Notes: a model not told the origin generated them from the sequence alone. Shown: positions 31,533 through 45,895, counted from the stretch's first letter. The stretch is DNA of 64,000 bases from Lactifluus volemus (GCA_022376515.1 WTXI01000046.1:181341-245340); one strand, 5' to 3'. Numbers and translations are program-made.

Positions 31533-33437
31533 ATGTGTAGAGTGTTAATTGACATGGGTGTAGTAAGGAGTGTCTCTCAGTACGCGGCAATTGAAAGGCT
31601 CCCCAATGAGGTCATCAGGGAAATATTCATCTTCGATCAACTCATTTCCATTTCCTGTCGACAAAGGTACATCCGCTCAAGGCAGCCGTGGGAATGGCAT
31701 AAGCTCGCGCACGTGTGTCGAAGATGGCGACATATTATTTTCGATTCACCCCGCTCCCTTAACCTCCAGCTCTTCTGCACTCATGGGACGCCTGTGAAGA
31801 ATAATTTAGATTGCTGGCCAGCTTTGCCTATTGTCATCCAATATCCTCAAAGTTCGACATCCAACTCCCCATACCCAATTTCCGAGATCTCGGATGCAGA
31901 CAACATAATGGCAGCGCTCCAGCATTCGGATCGCATATGCACAATATGGCTAAACGTGACAACTCCACTCTTGGAAAATTTAACCACAGTACCACAGGAC
32001 TCATTTCCCGCGCTTGAATACCTCGTACTGGAGACAGGTACTGATAATGGGTTTATCCTTCCTGAGGAATCTTTCGTAGGACCATTCCCGAACCTACATG
32101 TCCTCCATGTGGCCAGGATTGCATTTCCGGCGCTCCAGCGGGTTCTACTGTCGGCCAGGGATCTTGTTGTGCTTCATCTTGAAGGACTACCGAGTAGTGG
32201 GTATATCACACCAGTGGCGCTCCTCACTTTCCTGCCCGTAATGACTCGCCTCGAAACACTCTACCTTCATTTCCGTTCCCCCATTTCTCGACCCATCTTA
32301 GGAGGATACCGCCCTGCACCTCAAGGCCGCGCGGTCCTCCTCGCTCTGAAACGGTTTACATTCTACGGTGTTAGCGAAGATTTGGAGTGCCTTTTATCCG
32401 GGATCGACGCCCCTGGCATCGTGGACATCGATGTAACATTCTTCAATCAGGCTACCATGTTTGATACCTCCCAGTTACTCCAGTTCATTTCTCGCACACA
32501 AACGCAAATGTCGCATGATACGGCAGAGCTGTCTTGTTTAGAGGACGACATTTCCGTGACCCTTACTCAACGAGGAACGCCGCATCGAATGATGTTGAGG
32601 GTCCTCTGTATGCGGCTAGATTGGCAACTGTCCTGTATGGCAGAGATCCTCGCCGAGCTTTATCCTGTCGTCCGTGATATCCGAAGCTTTCACATCAACC
32701 GAATTCCAAGCGACTCAGTGCAAGATGGCGTAGACCCTTCTCCATTGTTGGAGCTTTTCCGCCCTTTCACAAATGTAGAGGACCTTTTTTTGCCTCACCA
32801 CATCACATCGCACGTCACGTATATCTTGGAACGAGAAGGGTTGCTGCCCAATGCGCGTGTGACGACCGGCGACCCTTGGCCGCCGAGAGAACGCACCCTC
32901 CCCTTGCATCTCGCGCCGTGGCTGGTGCGTCCAACCCCTGACAAGCTACATGTCGTGTGGGACGTCTCAGAGCCTCCATCCAAGGCAAAGGGCATCTCAG
33001 GCAAGGACTTCTTTGTGGATATGAACGAAGCGTTCTCGTCCAATGTGACCGCGGTGTTTCCCGAGACAGACGAGATCGTCGTCGATTGCGAGAGGGGCCT
33101 CGCACAGGACCTGATGCGGCCCATCAGGATCAAGAAGCGCAGGGTGTCGTGTGGAGATGTGTTTTGGGCGATCTACGAGTACTTTCAACAGCCGATGTCG
33201 CCTGATGAGGTTGGCATCATCAAGGGTCGGTCGGAAGATGACTATCACAGGTTGCTCGAGGCGTACCACCGTCGGTGCTTGCGCACGCCCGGTCTGGCGG
33301 ATATCACCAGGCAACAAGGTGTGAAGCGCGTCGACTGCCTAGATAATCATACCGCCTGGCGGGGGATGTTGCCCGTTTGGTCGGATGGCACCTGGAGCCG
33401 AGGCCTCTATTTGCTACTGTCGTCTTCTGGTGCGTGA
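31533..33437 (+). CDS. F-box protein with C-terminal DUF6699-like domain, unit 3
   Basis: This is a 634-aa intact ORF, a close paralogue of unit 2. The F-box-like domain is AIERLPNEVIREIFIF ... LAHVCRRWRHIIFDSPRSL. The LRR-like middle is shared with all units. The DUF6699-like C-terminus has LHLAPWL, VVWDVSEPPS, VSCGDVFWAIYEYF, LLEAYHRRC and VKRVDCLDNHTAWRGM. Differences from unit 2 are mostly single substitutions and small indels that keep the frame, so both copies appear to be under coding constraint. The likely role is a substrate receptor of an SCF-type ubiquitin ligase (inferred from the F-box). The target is unknown. Confidence 0.85.
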   Translation: MCRVLIDMGVVRSVSQYAAIERLPNEVIREIFIFDQLISISCRQRYIRSRQPWEWHKLAHVCRRWRHIIFDSPRSLNLQLFCTHGTPVKNNLDCWPALPIVIQYPQSSTSNSPYPISEISDADNIMAALQHSDRICTIWLNVTTPLLENLTTVPQDSFPALEYLVLETGTDNGFILPEESFVGPFPNLHVLHVARIAFPALQRVLLSARDLVVLHLEGLPSSGYITPVALLTFLPVMTRLETLYLHFRSPISRPILGGYRPAPQGRAVLLALKRFTFYGVSEDLECLLSGIDAPGIVDIDVTFFNQATMFDTSQLLQFISRTQTQMSHDTAELSCLEDDISVTLTQRGTPHRMMLRVLCMRLDWQLSCMAEILAELYPVVRDIRSFHINRIPSDSVQDGVDPSPLLELFRPFTNVEDLFLPHHITSHVTYILEREGLLPNARVTTGDPWPPRERTLPLHLAPWLVRPTPDKLHVVWDVSEPPSKAKGISGKDFFVDMNEAFSSNVTAVFPETDEIVVDCERGLAQDLMRPIRIKKRRVSCGDVFWAIYEYFQQPMSPDEVGIIKGRSEDDYHRLLEAYHRRCLRTPGLADITRQQGVKRVDCLDNHTAWRGMLPVWSDGTWSRGLYLLLSSSGA

Positions 33438-33817
33438 TAGATCTGATCATCTATGTTTCTCTTTGGGCTCGAAATACCCCGCGTCTCACAGATATCGTCT
33501 GATGTTCGTCCGTCGTTACTCAAAGGGTGGAATTGTACGTTGATAGGTCCGAGCGATCATGCTGCTTGGTTAATCTCTACGCGTTCATCCGTTTTTGGGT
33601 TTTGTTGTACTGTACTGGCGTTGACCTGTGCTCCGCACGGGGACCAAGGCACAGGTGTTAGAAGAATGCAATGTATTCTAAGAGACTAGAGAAGTACATG
33701 AGGCTACAGTAGCAAGTTGAGTGTTATGTCGAGAAACGTGTATTTTGTTGGAGACACAGTGTGAGTCAGAGACGTTTCCAACTGACATGAGGAAAACTGA
33801 CTTGGCATTAAATTAGA
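33438..33817. other. Spacer downstream of unit 3
   Basis: It matches 13972-14315 downstream of unit 2. No gene seen. Confidence 0.5.
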
Positions 33818-33921
33818 CAAGCTGAAGTTCGCTCGAACACCGGCTTGTTGGGGGCTGCACTCCCAAACCCCCGCCGTCCTCGCAAACTTAAGTCTCCCGT
33901 TCCTAAGTGCTTTGGATCTCA
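33818..33921 (-). mobile_element. Helitron 3' end fragment (unit 3)
   Basis: Same terminus (CAAGCTGAAGTTC on the + strand after A) and same flank AATTAG as the fragment at 14316. It includes GGGGGCTGCACTCCC, a decayed version of the GC-rich hairpin. Similarity to unit 2 ends at GGATCTCAA. Confidence 0.65.
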
Positions 33922-34864
33922 AATAAATCTTAGCTTCCAGGGAGTCATCGTGGAATAGAGTAGTTGCCCTAACCAAAAGTGCATCCAGGACGAGAATGAT
34001 GTCTTCCATGTGCTCTACGACCTGATGCTTCTCTTGTGCGAACGCGAACCATATGATCTCGGATGTAGACTTCGACTGGCTATGTACGAATAGCGTCTGT
34101 GTGCTAGCCACCACAGGGATGGTCCAAAAATGCACCCAACCTCTTCTTGCATGCATAATTGACGGTCATATTGCTTAAGAGACGTGCAGCCGATAAGAAA
34201 GTGATGGATACTGAGGTAGAAATACTCACACGAAGGAATCACGTTGAACATGCAATAAAGTACCAATCTTCATTTCGAACGTAACCAACGTCGCCGATCG
34301 ATACGCGGTCATACAGCTGACCAGGATCTGGATCCCATAAAGCATGGTCGAGACAGAGGGAAGAGAGCTACTGGTTATAAACAAAATAAGGCGACAATGG
34401 CATAATCGAATATAGTTGAGCTCGAAGATTTTGGCAGTGGAAGAGCATTGCTGGGGAGAAGGTGGGAATAGGCGCTAAATAAGAATTTTTAGGCCCCCCG
34501 GGCCGTCCCTAGAAATGCGCACACATAGCGCGGGTCCCCCTGCACCAGATATCATTGTTGACCCCAATCATGACCTCTCACCAGTACGTCTATAATCGTC
34601 ACTAGTTGGGCCAAAGGTAACTTATCAATTCTCGGAATAGCCTTTACTCGGAAAAGATACCCTCTCCGTTCGTCCCGCCTTTCCCTATCGACATGACTAC
34701 TGCAATACTAACCCCACCTTGACTTGCCATAGCTTGAGCTTCCCGATATCGGCAGGTAGCCTATTCGAAGCTGAAGGAGAGAAGGCCAAATCCGGTGCTG
34801 TCCTGCCTCATGGAAAATCAAATAAACGACAGCAGGACGCTATGTCCCACGTGCCTTTTGTGGA
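33922..34864. other. Spacer and upstream region of unit 4
   Basis: From 33922 to 34350 the sequence resembles array flank: GATGTCTTCCATGTGCTCTACG as at 9968, then the empty LINE site near 34055-34090. It also shares CCAAAAATGCACCCAACCTC with 38096. A minus-strand frame (SEIIWFAFAQEKHQVVEHME) is also recognisable near 9990-10030, so a decayed unknown gene may lie here. From 34480 comes the conserved upstream region of the F-box units. Confidence 0.4.
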
Positions 34865-36350
34865 GTGTTGATTGACCTGGGCGTAGTGAGGATTATCTCT
34901 CAGTTCGCGGCAATTGAAAGGCTCCCCAATGAGGTTCTCACAGAAATATTCATCTTCGATCGACTCATTTCCATTTCCCTTTCACAAAGTTACTGGTTCC
35001 CAAGGCAGCTGTGGAAATGGCAGAGGCTCGCCCACGTGTGTCGAAAATGGCGACATATTATCTTCGATTCACCCCGCTCCCTTGATCTACGGCTCTTCTG
35101 CACCTTTGGGACCCCTGTGAAAGATAACTTGGATTGTTGGCCAGCATTCCCTATTGACATGCATTATCGTTGGGGTGGAAACTACGCAAATTCCAACATC
35201 GAGTATAAAGACGACATAATGGCGGCGCTCCAGAATTCAGATCGCATATGCAAAATACGGCTAAATGTGACAACCTCACTATTTGAAAATTTAACCTCAC
35301 TATCAAGGGAGTCATTTCCCATGCTAGAACACCTCGAACTGGGTCAGACACTGATAATGGGTTTATCCTTCCAAATGAATCTTTCGTAGGATCTTTCCCG
35401 AACCTACATGTCCTCCATGTGGCCAAGATTGCATTTCCGGCGTTCCAACGAGTCCTACCGTCGGCCAGGAATCTTGTTGACCTTCATCTTGAAGCACTAC
35501 CGAGTAGTGGGTATATCACCCCAGCAGCGCTCCTCGCTTTCCTGCCCGTAATGACTCGCCTCGAATCACTCTACCTTCATTTCCATTCCCCAATTTCTCG
35601 ACCCATCTCAGGAGGATACCGCCCTGCACCTCAAGGCCGCGCGGTCCTTCACTCTCTGAAATGGTTTACATTCTATGGTGTTAGCGAAGATTTGGAGTGC
35701 CTTTTATCCGGGATCGACGCCCCTGGCATCATGTACATCAATGTAACATTCTTCAATCAGACTACCATTTTTGATACCTCCCAGTTTCTCCAGTTCACTT
35801 CTCGCACAGAAACGCAAATGTCGCACGATACGGCAGAGCTGTATTGTTTAGAGAGCGATATTTCCATGACCCTTACTCGACGAGGAAGGCCGCTTCAAAT
35901 GATGTTGAGGTCTTATGTATGCGGCTAGATTGGCAACTGTCTTGTATGCAGAGATCTTGCCGAGCTTTATCCTATCGTCCGTGATGTGCGAAACTTTCAC
36001 GTCAAGCAGATCCAAGCTTCTCACAAGATGATTAGACCCTCTCCATCGTTGGAGCTTTTCCGCCCTTTCACAAATGTAGAGGAGCTCTTTTGCCTCAGCA
36101 CATCGCATCGCACGTCGGGTATGTCTTGGAACGGGAAGGGCTGGTGCTGAACGCGCGTGTGACAGGTGTCGAGGTACTGTACCCCAACAGAATTTATCAA
36201 GCCGAGTCGAGACCTCGACACCAGCGGACTGTGAACCCATATCGCTCTGGTCATCCCAGTCCACCACCAACGAGTCGTCGATACCATCTCTCCCTGACTT
36301 GGCGTTACGTTCGCTAACTCACTCGCGGTCTCCCGGGCCACAATTCTAAG
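34865..36350 (+). pseudogene. F-box protein, array unit 4 (decayed)
   Basis: The frame is open at 34865-35389 with the F-box (AIERLPNEVLTEIFIF ... LAHVCRKWRHIIFDSPRSL) and at 35419-35928 with the middle part (FPAFQRVLPSARNLVDLHLEALP). A base is missing near 35342 (GGGTCAGACACTG, against GGGGGCGGACACTG in unit 5) and another near 35910. More small deletions follow to 36130. The Ser/Pro tail is still visible in mixed frames (ESSIPSL-type ending near 36290). Several independent lesions show a long-dead copy. Confidence 0.85.
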
Positions 36351-38923
<2,573 letters not shown>

Positions 38924-40465
38924 ATGAACGACAGCAGGACGGTATGTCCCATCATGTGCCATGTGTGGAGTTTGATTGACCTGGGTGTAGTACTAGTAAG
39001 GAGTACCTCTCAGTACGCGGCGATTGAAAGGCTCCCAAATGAGGTTTTCAGGGAAATATTTATCTTCGACCGACTCATTTCCCTCTCACAAGGTACTGGG
39101 CCCCCAGGGCAGCCGTGGGAATGGCATAGGCTCGTGCACGTGTGTCGAAGATGGCGACATATTATCTTCGATTCACCCCGCTCCCTTGACCTGCAGCTCT
39201 TCTGCACCTATGGGACCCCTGTGAAGAATAATTTGGATTGTTGGCCACCATTGCCTATTGTCATGCGATATCGTTTGGACTTCTGGGACTCGGAACTGTA
39301 CTTCCCAAAACACAAGATCGGGTATGAAGACGACATAATGGCTGCGCTCCAGAATTCGGATCGCATCTGCAAATTACAACTAAATGTGACAACTCCACTA
39401 TTGGAAAAATTAACCACATTACCACAGAAGCCATTTCCCGCGATAGAACACCTCGAGCTGGGGGCGGACACTGACAATGAGCTTATCCTTCCAAAGAAAT
39501 CTTTTGTAGGACCATTCCCGAAGCTACGTGTCCTCCATGTGGACAGGGTTGCATTTCCGGCGCTCCAACGGGTTCTACAGTCGGCCAGGGATCTTGTTGA
39601 GCTTCGTCTTGAAGCACTACCGAGGAGTGGGTATATCACGCCAGCAGCGCTCCTCGCTTTCCTGCCCATAATGACTCGCCTCGAAAGTCTCTACCTTGCT
39701 TTCCATTCTCCAATTTCTCGACCCATCTCAGGAGAAGATGGCCCTGCACCTCAAAGTCGCGCGGTCCTCCTCGCTCTGGAAAAATTTACATTTTACGGTG
39801 TCAGCGAAGATTTGGAGCGCCTTTTATCCGGGATTGTTACCCCTGGCATCAAGGACATCGATATAACGTTCTTCAATCAGGCTACCATTTTTCATACGTC
39901 CCAGTTTCTCCAGTTCATTTCTCTCACAGAAACGCAAAGGTCGCATGATACGGCAAACCTGTATTGTTCAGAGGGCAATATTTCCATGACCCTTTCTCAA
40001 CGAGGAACGCTGCTTCAAATGAGGTTGAGAGTCCTATGTATGGGGCTAGATTGGCAACTGTCCTGTCTGGCAGAGATCTTCGCCGAGCTTTATCTTATCG
40101 TCCGTGATGTGCAAAACTTGTACATCAACGAAATTCCAAGCGACTCAGTGCAAGATGATGTGGACCCTTCACCGTTGTTGGAGCTTTTGCGCCCTTTCAC
40201 AAATGTAAAGGAGTTTATTTTCCCTGAGCAAGTCGCATTACACGTCAGGTATATCTTGGAACAGGAAGGGCTGCTCCAAAATGCGCGTGTGACGGTAACA
40301 CCTCCAACCCGGCTGCGACGGCAGAGACGACGGAGGTCTCCAATATATACCCCGTCGTCATCCGAGTCCATGTCACCGCCCATGTCACCCACTGGCAGAT
40401 GGTCACGCCCCACCGAGTCGTCAATTCCATCTCTCCCTGACTTTGCGTTACTTTCGCCAACTTGA
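38924..40465 (+). CDS. F-box protein, array unit 5
   Basis: This is a 513-aa intact ORF. The F-box-like domain (AIERLPNEVFREIFIF ... LVHVCRRWRHIIFDSPRSL) lies near residues 25-95. The LRR-like body follows: VLHVDRVAFPALQRVL, then SARDLVELRLEALP, GYITPAALLAFLP and FTFYGVSEDLERLLSGI. The C-terminus is an Arg/Ser/Pro-rich tail ending ESSIPSLPDFALLSPT, with no DUF6699-like domain. The start at 38924 is the first ATG; the upstream region here lacks the ATG of the MAEC... mini-exon (it reads ARCSAALSHGK). Its downstream module and a fragment of a convergent F-box gene follow directly. Confidence 0.85.
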   Translation: MNDSRTVCPIMCHVWSLIDLGVVLVRSTSQYAAIERLPNEVFREIFIFDRLISLSQGTGPPGQPWEWHRLVHVCRRWRHIIFDSPRSLDLQLFCTYGTPVKNNLDCWPPLPIVMRYRLDFWDSELYFPKHKIGYEDDIMAALQNSDRICKLQLNVTTPLLEKLTTLPQKPFPAIEHLELGADTDNELILPKKSFVGPFPKLRVLHVDRVAFPALQRVLQSARDLVELRLEALPRSGYITPAALLAFLPIMTRLESLYLAFHSPISRPISGEDGPAPQSRAVLLALEKFTFYGVSEDLERLLSGIVTPGIKDIDITFFNQATIFHTSQFLQFISLTETQRSHDTANLYCSEGNISMTLSQRGTLLQMRLRVLCMGLDWQLSCLAEIFAELYLIVRDVQNLYINEIPSDSVQDDVDPSPLLELLRPFTNVKEFIFPEQVALHVRYILEQEGLLQNARVTVTPPTRLRRQRRRRSPIYTPSSSESMSPPMSPTGRWSRPTESSIPSLPDFALLSPT

Positions 40466-41144
40466 ACTCGCTCGCCGTCTCCCCAATGGTAAGGTTTTAG
40501 TGACCGCTTCTCTCAGAACCACTGGTTTTCGCCTCTCCAGCCCCTCCCCTCCTCTCAACCCTCCACCCCTTGCTCTACTATGTTGGCTTTATTTGCGGCA
40601 AATCTGCACCCCAACCTCGACGCAACCGCAAGTCATTATCTTCGTACCCCTTTCCCAGCTCACGACCATACCTTGCGCCCGTTCCTTGATGCGCCGCCAG
40701 GTGCGGCTTTCACTTCGCCCAAAATTCCAATCCTGCTACTTGACCTGTGTCTCGATTTCCTTAATAGTTTTAACCTCCCTCATTTTTTTACTACATTATT
40801 ATGAATTCTTCTGCATCGTCTTCCGATCTCGACTGCAAGATGTGACTCGATGTTTCAATTTGTTACTCATACCTTGGCCTCACTCAAGAGAGTGTGACAG
40901 TGATAAGCTACTGAAGGTGTACGGGTTGCTCTTGTTTTACTTACCACATCTTTCACTTCAGCCCCCATCTCCGTTCCTGTCCTCTCTTTTTACTGTTACC
41001 CTTTGCGCAAGGATCGTTCCCTTTCCATCTAAACCATCTGACTATGTGCCCCTCTCTCGCGATACTTCAAGTTGTACCTGTTAGGTTCACACAATTACCT
41101 TCATCTACGTACTCACGCGTTGCTAAATGTCCTGACATTGCCTC
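40466..41144. repeat. Array downstream module, unit 5 copy
   Basis: This is the non-coding module shared with units 1, 4 and 6; it is most like the unit 6 copy (TTGTTACTCATACCTTGGCC and GAGTGTGACAGTGATAAGCTA in both). No gene called. Confidence 0.6.
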
Positions 41145-41426
41145 TCATCGCCCGAGAGCACGCTGGACATGACCCGGATGGAAGTCGCGGACGACTATGT
41201 TATCTCCAGTCCCTTCCTCGATCAGGAGCGGGGAAGTCGCCTGGTCAACGAGGAACGAGTCCGTGTTGTCCAACAAGTCAAGGGCGGGAGCTCCTGCGTC
41301 CCACGAGTACTTTTGGTTGCGGCGCACCCAGTGAAGCATTCCTGGTTTCCAACGACGTTCGTTTGGGGAAGAAGCTTCGTGGGCGAGTTTAAGCAGCTCG
41401 CTTTGGTGAGTATCCGACTCAAACAT
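41145..41426 (-). pseudogene. 3' fragment of a convergent F-box gene
   Basis: The minus-strand frame reads NQKYSWDAGAPA and then ATSPLLIEEGTGDNIVVRDFHP. The intact gene at 45896-47612 has NQTYSWDAWGPS and FPLLIEVGIGNPIVVRDFHP. Only this internal piece of its last exon is present, without F-box or promoter. The fragment at 3320-3560 is the same piece after unit 1. Confidence 0.75.
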
Positions 41427-41537
41427 CTCCTTGACTTGCTGGGTCGAAGCTATACAGAGAGGGGATGAGCCGGTTTACTTAGACGAGTATCGTTGGAGCC
41501 GTTTTGTGTTCGTATCTGAGCCCACTCACCCACGCAT

Positions 41538-41805
41538 GACATGGCCAATTAAACTTCTCGGCCTCAAGGCTGATGATGCAAGGTTCGAAACCTTCTGACT
41601 GCGATCAAGCCAATTGTTGACCGTAGCATTTGATCACGTGCCAATGTAATTGACGCATTCATGAGTTTTAAAACGGCGTGACATGGCCAACTTAAACTTC
41701 TCGGCCTCGAGGCTGATGATACAACTTTCGAAACCTTCTGACTGCGGTCGAGCAAACTGTTGACTCCGAAGGATCTGTAGCTCTTTGATCACATCCCAAT
41801 GTAAT
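41538..41805. repeat. Direct repeat, two copies of about 120 bp
   Basis: GACATGGCCAA.TTAAACTTC, then CGAAACCTTCTGACTGCG and TTGATCAC...CCAATGTAAT occur at about 41538-41650 and again at 41680-41805. It is not seen elsewhere in the window. From 41806 to 42339 there is no gene; the second half is the upstream region of unit 6. Confidence 0.8.
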
Positions 41806-42339
41806 AGCCTGAGACGCCTCGCCTGACACAGTGTAGCCCTTGGTGTAGCCTGACTTCTTCTCTTCTTCATTCACGCATTTTTTTTTTAGTCAAAAAAATG
41901 GTGTGTGACGGAAGGGGGCTGGAAGAGTAGATATGAGGTACGCTTTGAGCATGTGAACACGAGAAAACCTGCAGGTGATTAGAGCGCGACGCGTGCATTG
42001 CCGCGCACGGCGCGGAGTCGAAGATCCGCAATTTGCCGCTATGTCGCCCTGGACACTAAATAAGTCCCAAATTATTAGGCCCAACCCTAGAAAGCCCATA
42101 GCGAATGGACACCCTACGCCAGATGTCATTGTCGACACCAATCATGACCTCTCTTCAGTACGTCTATCACCCTCACCAGTTAGCCAAAGGTACCTGATCA
42201 ATCTGAATAGGCTTTACTCTGAAGAGATCCCCGCTCCGTTCGTCCCAACTCTCCATCGGGTCATGATCCATGCAATACTTACCCCACCTTAATTTGCCAT
42301 AGCCTGAGCTTGCCATTAAGTGAACGACACCAGGAAGGT

Positions 42340-43875
42340 ATGTCCTACGTGCCCATGTATGGAGTGTTGATTGACCTGGGCGTAGTAAGGAGTATCTCTC
42401 AGTATACGGCAATTGAAAGGCTCCCCAATGAGGTTCTCAGGGAAATATTTATCTTCGATCGACTCATCTCCATTCCCCTTTCACAAAGTTCCTGGCCCGC
42501 AAGGCAGCCGTGGAAATGGCAAAGGCTCGCCCATGTGTGTCGAAGATGGCGATATATCCTCTTTGATTCACCCCGCTCCCTTAACCTGCAGCTATTCTGC
42601 ACTTATGGGACGCCTGTGAAGAATAATTTAGATTGCTGGCCAGAATTGCCTATTGTCATGCAATATCGTCCAAGTTGGAGATTATTGCGCAGATTATACT
42701 ATTTAAACCCAAATTCCGAGACCTCGGATGAAGACAATATAATGGCCGCGCTCCAGAATTCGGATCGCTTATGCGAAATACGGCTAAATGTGACAATTCC
42801 ACTATTGGAAAAAATAACCAAACTACCACCAGCGTCATTTCCCGCGCTAGAACACCTCGAACTGGGCGCAGGCACTAATGATATGTTTACCCTTCCTAAT
42901 GAACCTTTCGTAGGACCATTCCCGAACCTACATGTCCTCCACGTGGCCAAGATTGCATTTCCGGCGCTCCAACGGGTTCTACCGTCAGCCCATGCACTTG
43001 TTGAGCTTCATCTTGAAGCACTACCGAGTAGTGGGTACATCACGCCAGCAGCTCTCCTTACCTTCCTGCCTGTAATGACTTGCCTCGAGAGACTCTACCT
43101 TGATTTCCGTTCCCCAATTTCTCGACCCATCTCAGGAGGGGGCGGTCCTACACCTCAAGGCCGCGCGGTCCTCCTCGCACTGGAATGGTTCACATTATAC
43201 GGAGTTAGCGAAGATTTGGAGTGCCTTTTATCCAGGATCGACGCTTCTGGCATCATGAACATCAATGTAACGTTTTTCAATCAGGCTACCATTTTTGATA
43301 CCTCCCAGTTTCTCCGGTTCATTTCTCGCACAAAAACGCAAAGGTCGCACGATACGGCAATGTTATATTGTTCAGATAGCGATATTTCCATGACCCTTAC
43401 TCAACGAGGAAGGCCGCTTCAGATGAAGTTGAGAGTCCTTTGTATGCCGCTAGATTGGCAATTGTCATGTATGGCAGAGATCTTCGCCGGGCTTTATCCT
43501 ATCGTCTGTAATGTGCGAACATTTCACATCAGTGCAATTCCAAGCGACTCAGCCCAAGATGATGTGGACCCTTCTCCATTGTTGGAGCTTTTCCGCCCTT
43601 TCACAAATGTAGAGGGGCTTTTTTTGCCTCACCACGTCGCATCGCACGTCAAGCATATCTTGGAACGGGAAGGGCTGCTGCCAAATGTGCGTGTGACAGA
43701 TGTCGCGGGAAACACTTTCGACTCTATGCCATCGTTACTAAGCGCGTCGTCATCCCCGACACCCATATCGCCCAGTTCCAGCCTGAGGTGGCTGACCCCC
43801 ATCGAGTCGCCGATATCATCTCTCGCTGAATTGGCGTCCCATTCGCCAACTCACTCGCCGTCTCCCCAATCGTAA
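42340..43875 (+). CDS. F-box protein, array unit 6
   Basis: This is an intact ORF of about 511 aa from ATG 42340 (MSYVPMYGVLIDLG). The F-box-like domain is AIERLPNEVLREIFIF ... LAHVCRRWRYILFDSPRSL. The LRR-like body has VLHVAKIAFPALQRVLPSA, GYITPAALLTFLP and FTLYGVSEDLECLLSRI. The tail is Ser/Pro-rich and ends THSPSPQS. The upstream mini-exon seen in units 1-3 is deleted, so this start is the most likely one. An in-frame ATG at 42355 is an alternative. It is the last member of the array before the unrelated genes of the 45-48 kb region. Confidence 0.85.
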   Translation: MSYVPMYGVLIDLGVVRSISQYTAIERLPNEVLREIFIFDRLISIPLSQSSWPARQPWKWQRLAHVCRRWRYILFDSPRSLNLQLFCTYGTPVKNNLDCWPELPIVMQYRPSWRLLRRLYYLNPNSETSDEDNIMAALQNSDRLCEIRLNVTIPLLEKITKLPPASFPALEHLELGAGTNDMFTLPNEPFVGPFPNLHVLHVAKIAFPALQRVLPSAHALVELHLEALPSSGYITPAALLTFLPVMTCLERLYLDFRSPISRPISGGGGPTPQGRAVLLALEWFTLYGVSEDLECLLSRIDASGIMNINVTFFNQATIFDTSQFLRFISRTKTQRSHDTAMLYCSDSDISMTLTQRGRPLQMKLRVLCMPLDWQLSCMAEIFAGLYPIVCNVRTFHISAIPSDSAQDDVDPSPLLELFRPFTNVEGLFLPHHVASHVKHILEREGLLPNVRVTDVAGNTFDSMPSLLSASSSPTPISPSSSLRWLTPIESPISSLAELASHSPTHSPSPQS

Positions 43876-45895
43876 GGTCTGATTGACCGCTTCTCTAGGA
43901 ATCACTTTTTCGTCTCTCCTCACTCATGCAGCCCACTTTATCGCTCAACCCTCCACCCCTTGCTCTACTACCTTGGATTTGTTTGCGGCAAATCTGCGCC
44001 CTCAGCACAGCCGCAAGCCACTATCTTCGTACCCCACGACCATGCCTTGCGCCCGTTCCTTGATGCGCCGCCAGGTGCGGCCTTCACTTCGCCCAAAGTT
44101 CCAATCCTGCTACTTGACCTGTGTCTCGATTTCCTTAATAGTTTTAACCTCCCTCCTTTTTTTACTACATTATTATGAATTCTTCTGTTTCGTCTTCCGG
44201 TCTCGACTGCAAGATGTGACTCGATGTTTCAATTTGTTACTCATACCTTGGCCTCACTCAAGAGAGTGTGACAGTGATAAGCTATGAAGGTGTACGGGTT
44301 GCTCTTGTTTTACTTACCACACCTTTCTCTTAGCTCCCATCTCCGTCCCAGTCCCTTTGTATTATTACCCTTTGCGCAGGGATCGTTCCTTTTCCATCTA
44401 AACCATCTGACTGCGTGCTCCTTTCTCGCGATACTTCAAGTTCTATCTGATAGGTTCACACAATCTGTACTAGCGCCTCGACATCACGCGTTGCTAAAAG
44501 CCCTGATATCGCCTTACACAGCCCGAGAGCACGCTAGACATGACCCAAATGGAAGTCGTGGATGACCATGTTATCTCCAGTACCTTGATCAGGAGCGGGA
44601 AACCATCATCCACCCTGACGTGACAAACCCGGATGCACGTGGACAATAATACCACGACAAGATCATACCGTCAGTAAATGCCCATTACTAGAGTCAAATT
44701 GCCTCGAAGGGATTTCTGACTTTGAGGAGAAGAGATAGATTATGGGCAACGTCAAATGTAAACTACCACGTGGCATCGAACGGCAGGTCCCGGGCACAGA
44801 CACGGAAACGTGAGAAATCACTGGCATCTGAATCAACATGTGAAGCGAGTCCCGGGTCGCTTTGAGCTTTTGAAAATCAACTTGAGGAAAACATATTTAC
44901 TAATTCCTGATGTTGACATATCAAGTTATGTCGGTCTTAGTCGCTTTCACGCAGACCATACCCGGGGTGTCCCAATATATATTCATCTAGTTTTCTGACG
45001 GCATGCACGCGAAGCATGAATCCGCACGCGACAAACAGTATGCTGCTTGTGAGAGAAGAATTTAATAAGGGAACCAGAGCTGCGCAATCAATGTTGGTAG
45101 GTTTGTACCGTACTGCTTGCATCACCTCTGTTGATGATGTTGTGCGTAACTATGACATGCTCGTACTCGCGAATACACCCTGCCCAAGTTCATGGCTGGA
45201 TACGAACAGTGAAGTATAAGCTGCATCTATAACACATTTTCTGACACACCTAGCACCTGGTACGTTTTTGTCCAATGCGTACTTTTTTTATGTCTTTCGC
45301 TACAAACTCGCGTAAAATTTGTTTACTGTGTTCTCCGTGTACCCAGAAATGGCGATACACGGGGATGTGCATAATGAGAAGCGTTCTTTTTATATTTTCC
45401 CCGCTTCGAGCTTGGGACACCGCGGCGAGCCAGGACGTACACGTTCCCGTCCGTGAGTTGTAGTCACATGAGGGGTCATGGTCCTGTGTCGCTTTGGTCA
45501 CGTGGTTCAGCGCACGCGGTCGAATCATACCAAGACAGGATAGTCACTTACCAGCGCGAAACTTCGCCTATGCCGAGCGGGGCGCGCCGGATATCCAAAG
45601 TTTCTAAGCCAGATCTCAAAAACCCAACGAGCCCAAATCAAAGCCGTGTAAGAAGATTGAGTGCATGTCTTGGCCTGCCTCAATTTTCAGTCTCAGTCTC
45701 ACATAATTCGGGCAAAGCACATCCGTGCGATGGGAAGGGGTAGTATACTCACGCAGTTGTCAGGTCGCAGGCTGCTCGGTTGTTCGGAGACGAGTGTTCG
45801 GAATGGAGAATGAATGCCGTGGTCATATCATTAAGTGAATGTCTATCGTCCCTTCGTTGTCCCCACGCTGGATCAGAGGAAACGATGTTGGGTGA
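43876..45895. other. Downstream module of unit 6 and spacer
   Basis: 43876-44520 is the array downstream module. A trace of the convergent F-box gene lies at 44530-44600 (GGAAGTCGTGGATGACC, as at 41180 and 46145). 44620-44660 matches the array flank beside the Helitron (GACAAACCCGGATGCACGTGGA). From 44660 to 45895 there are only short ORFs and nothing recognised. Confidence 0.45.
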
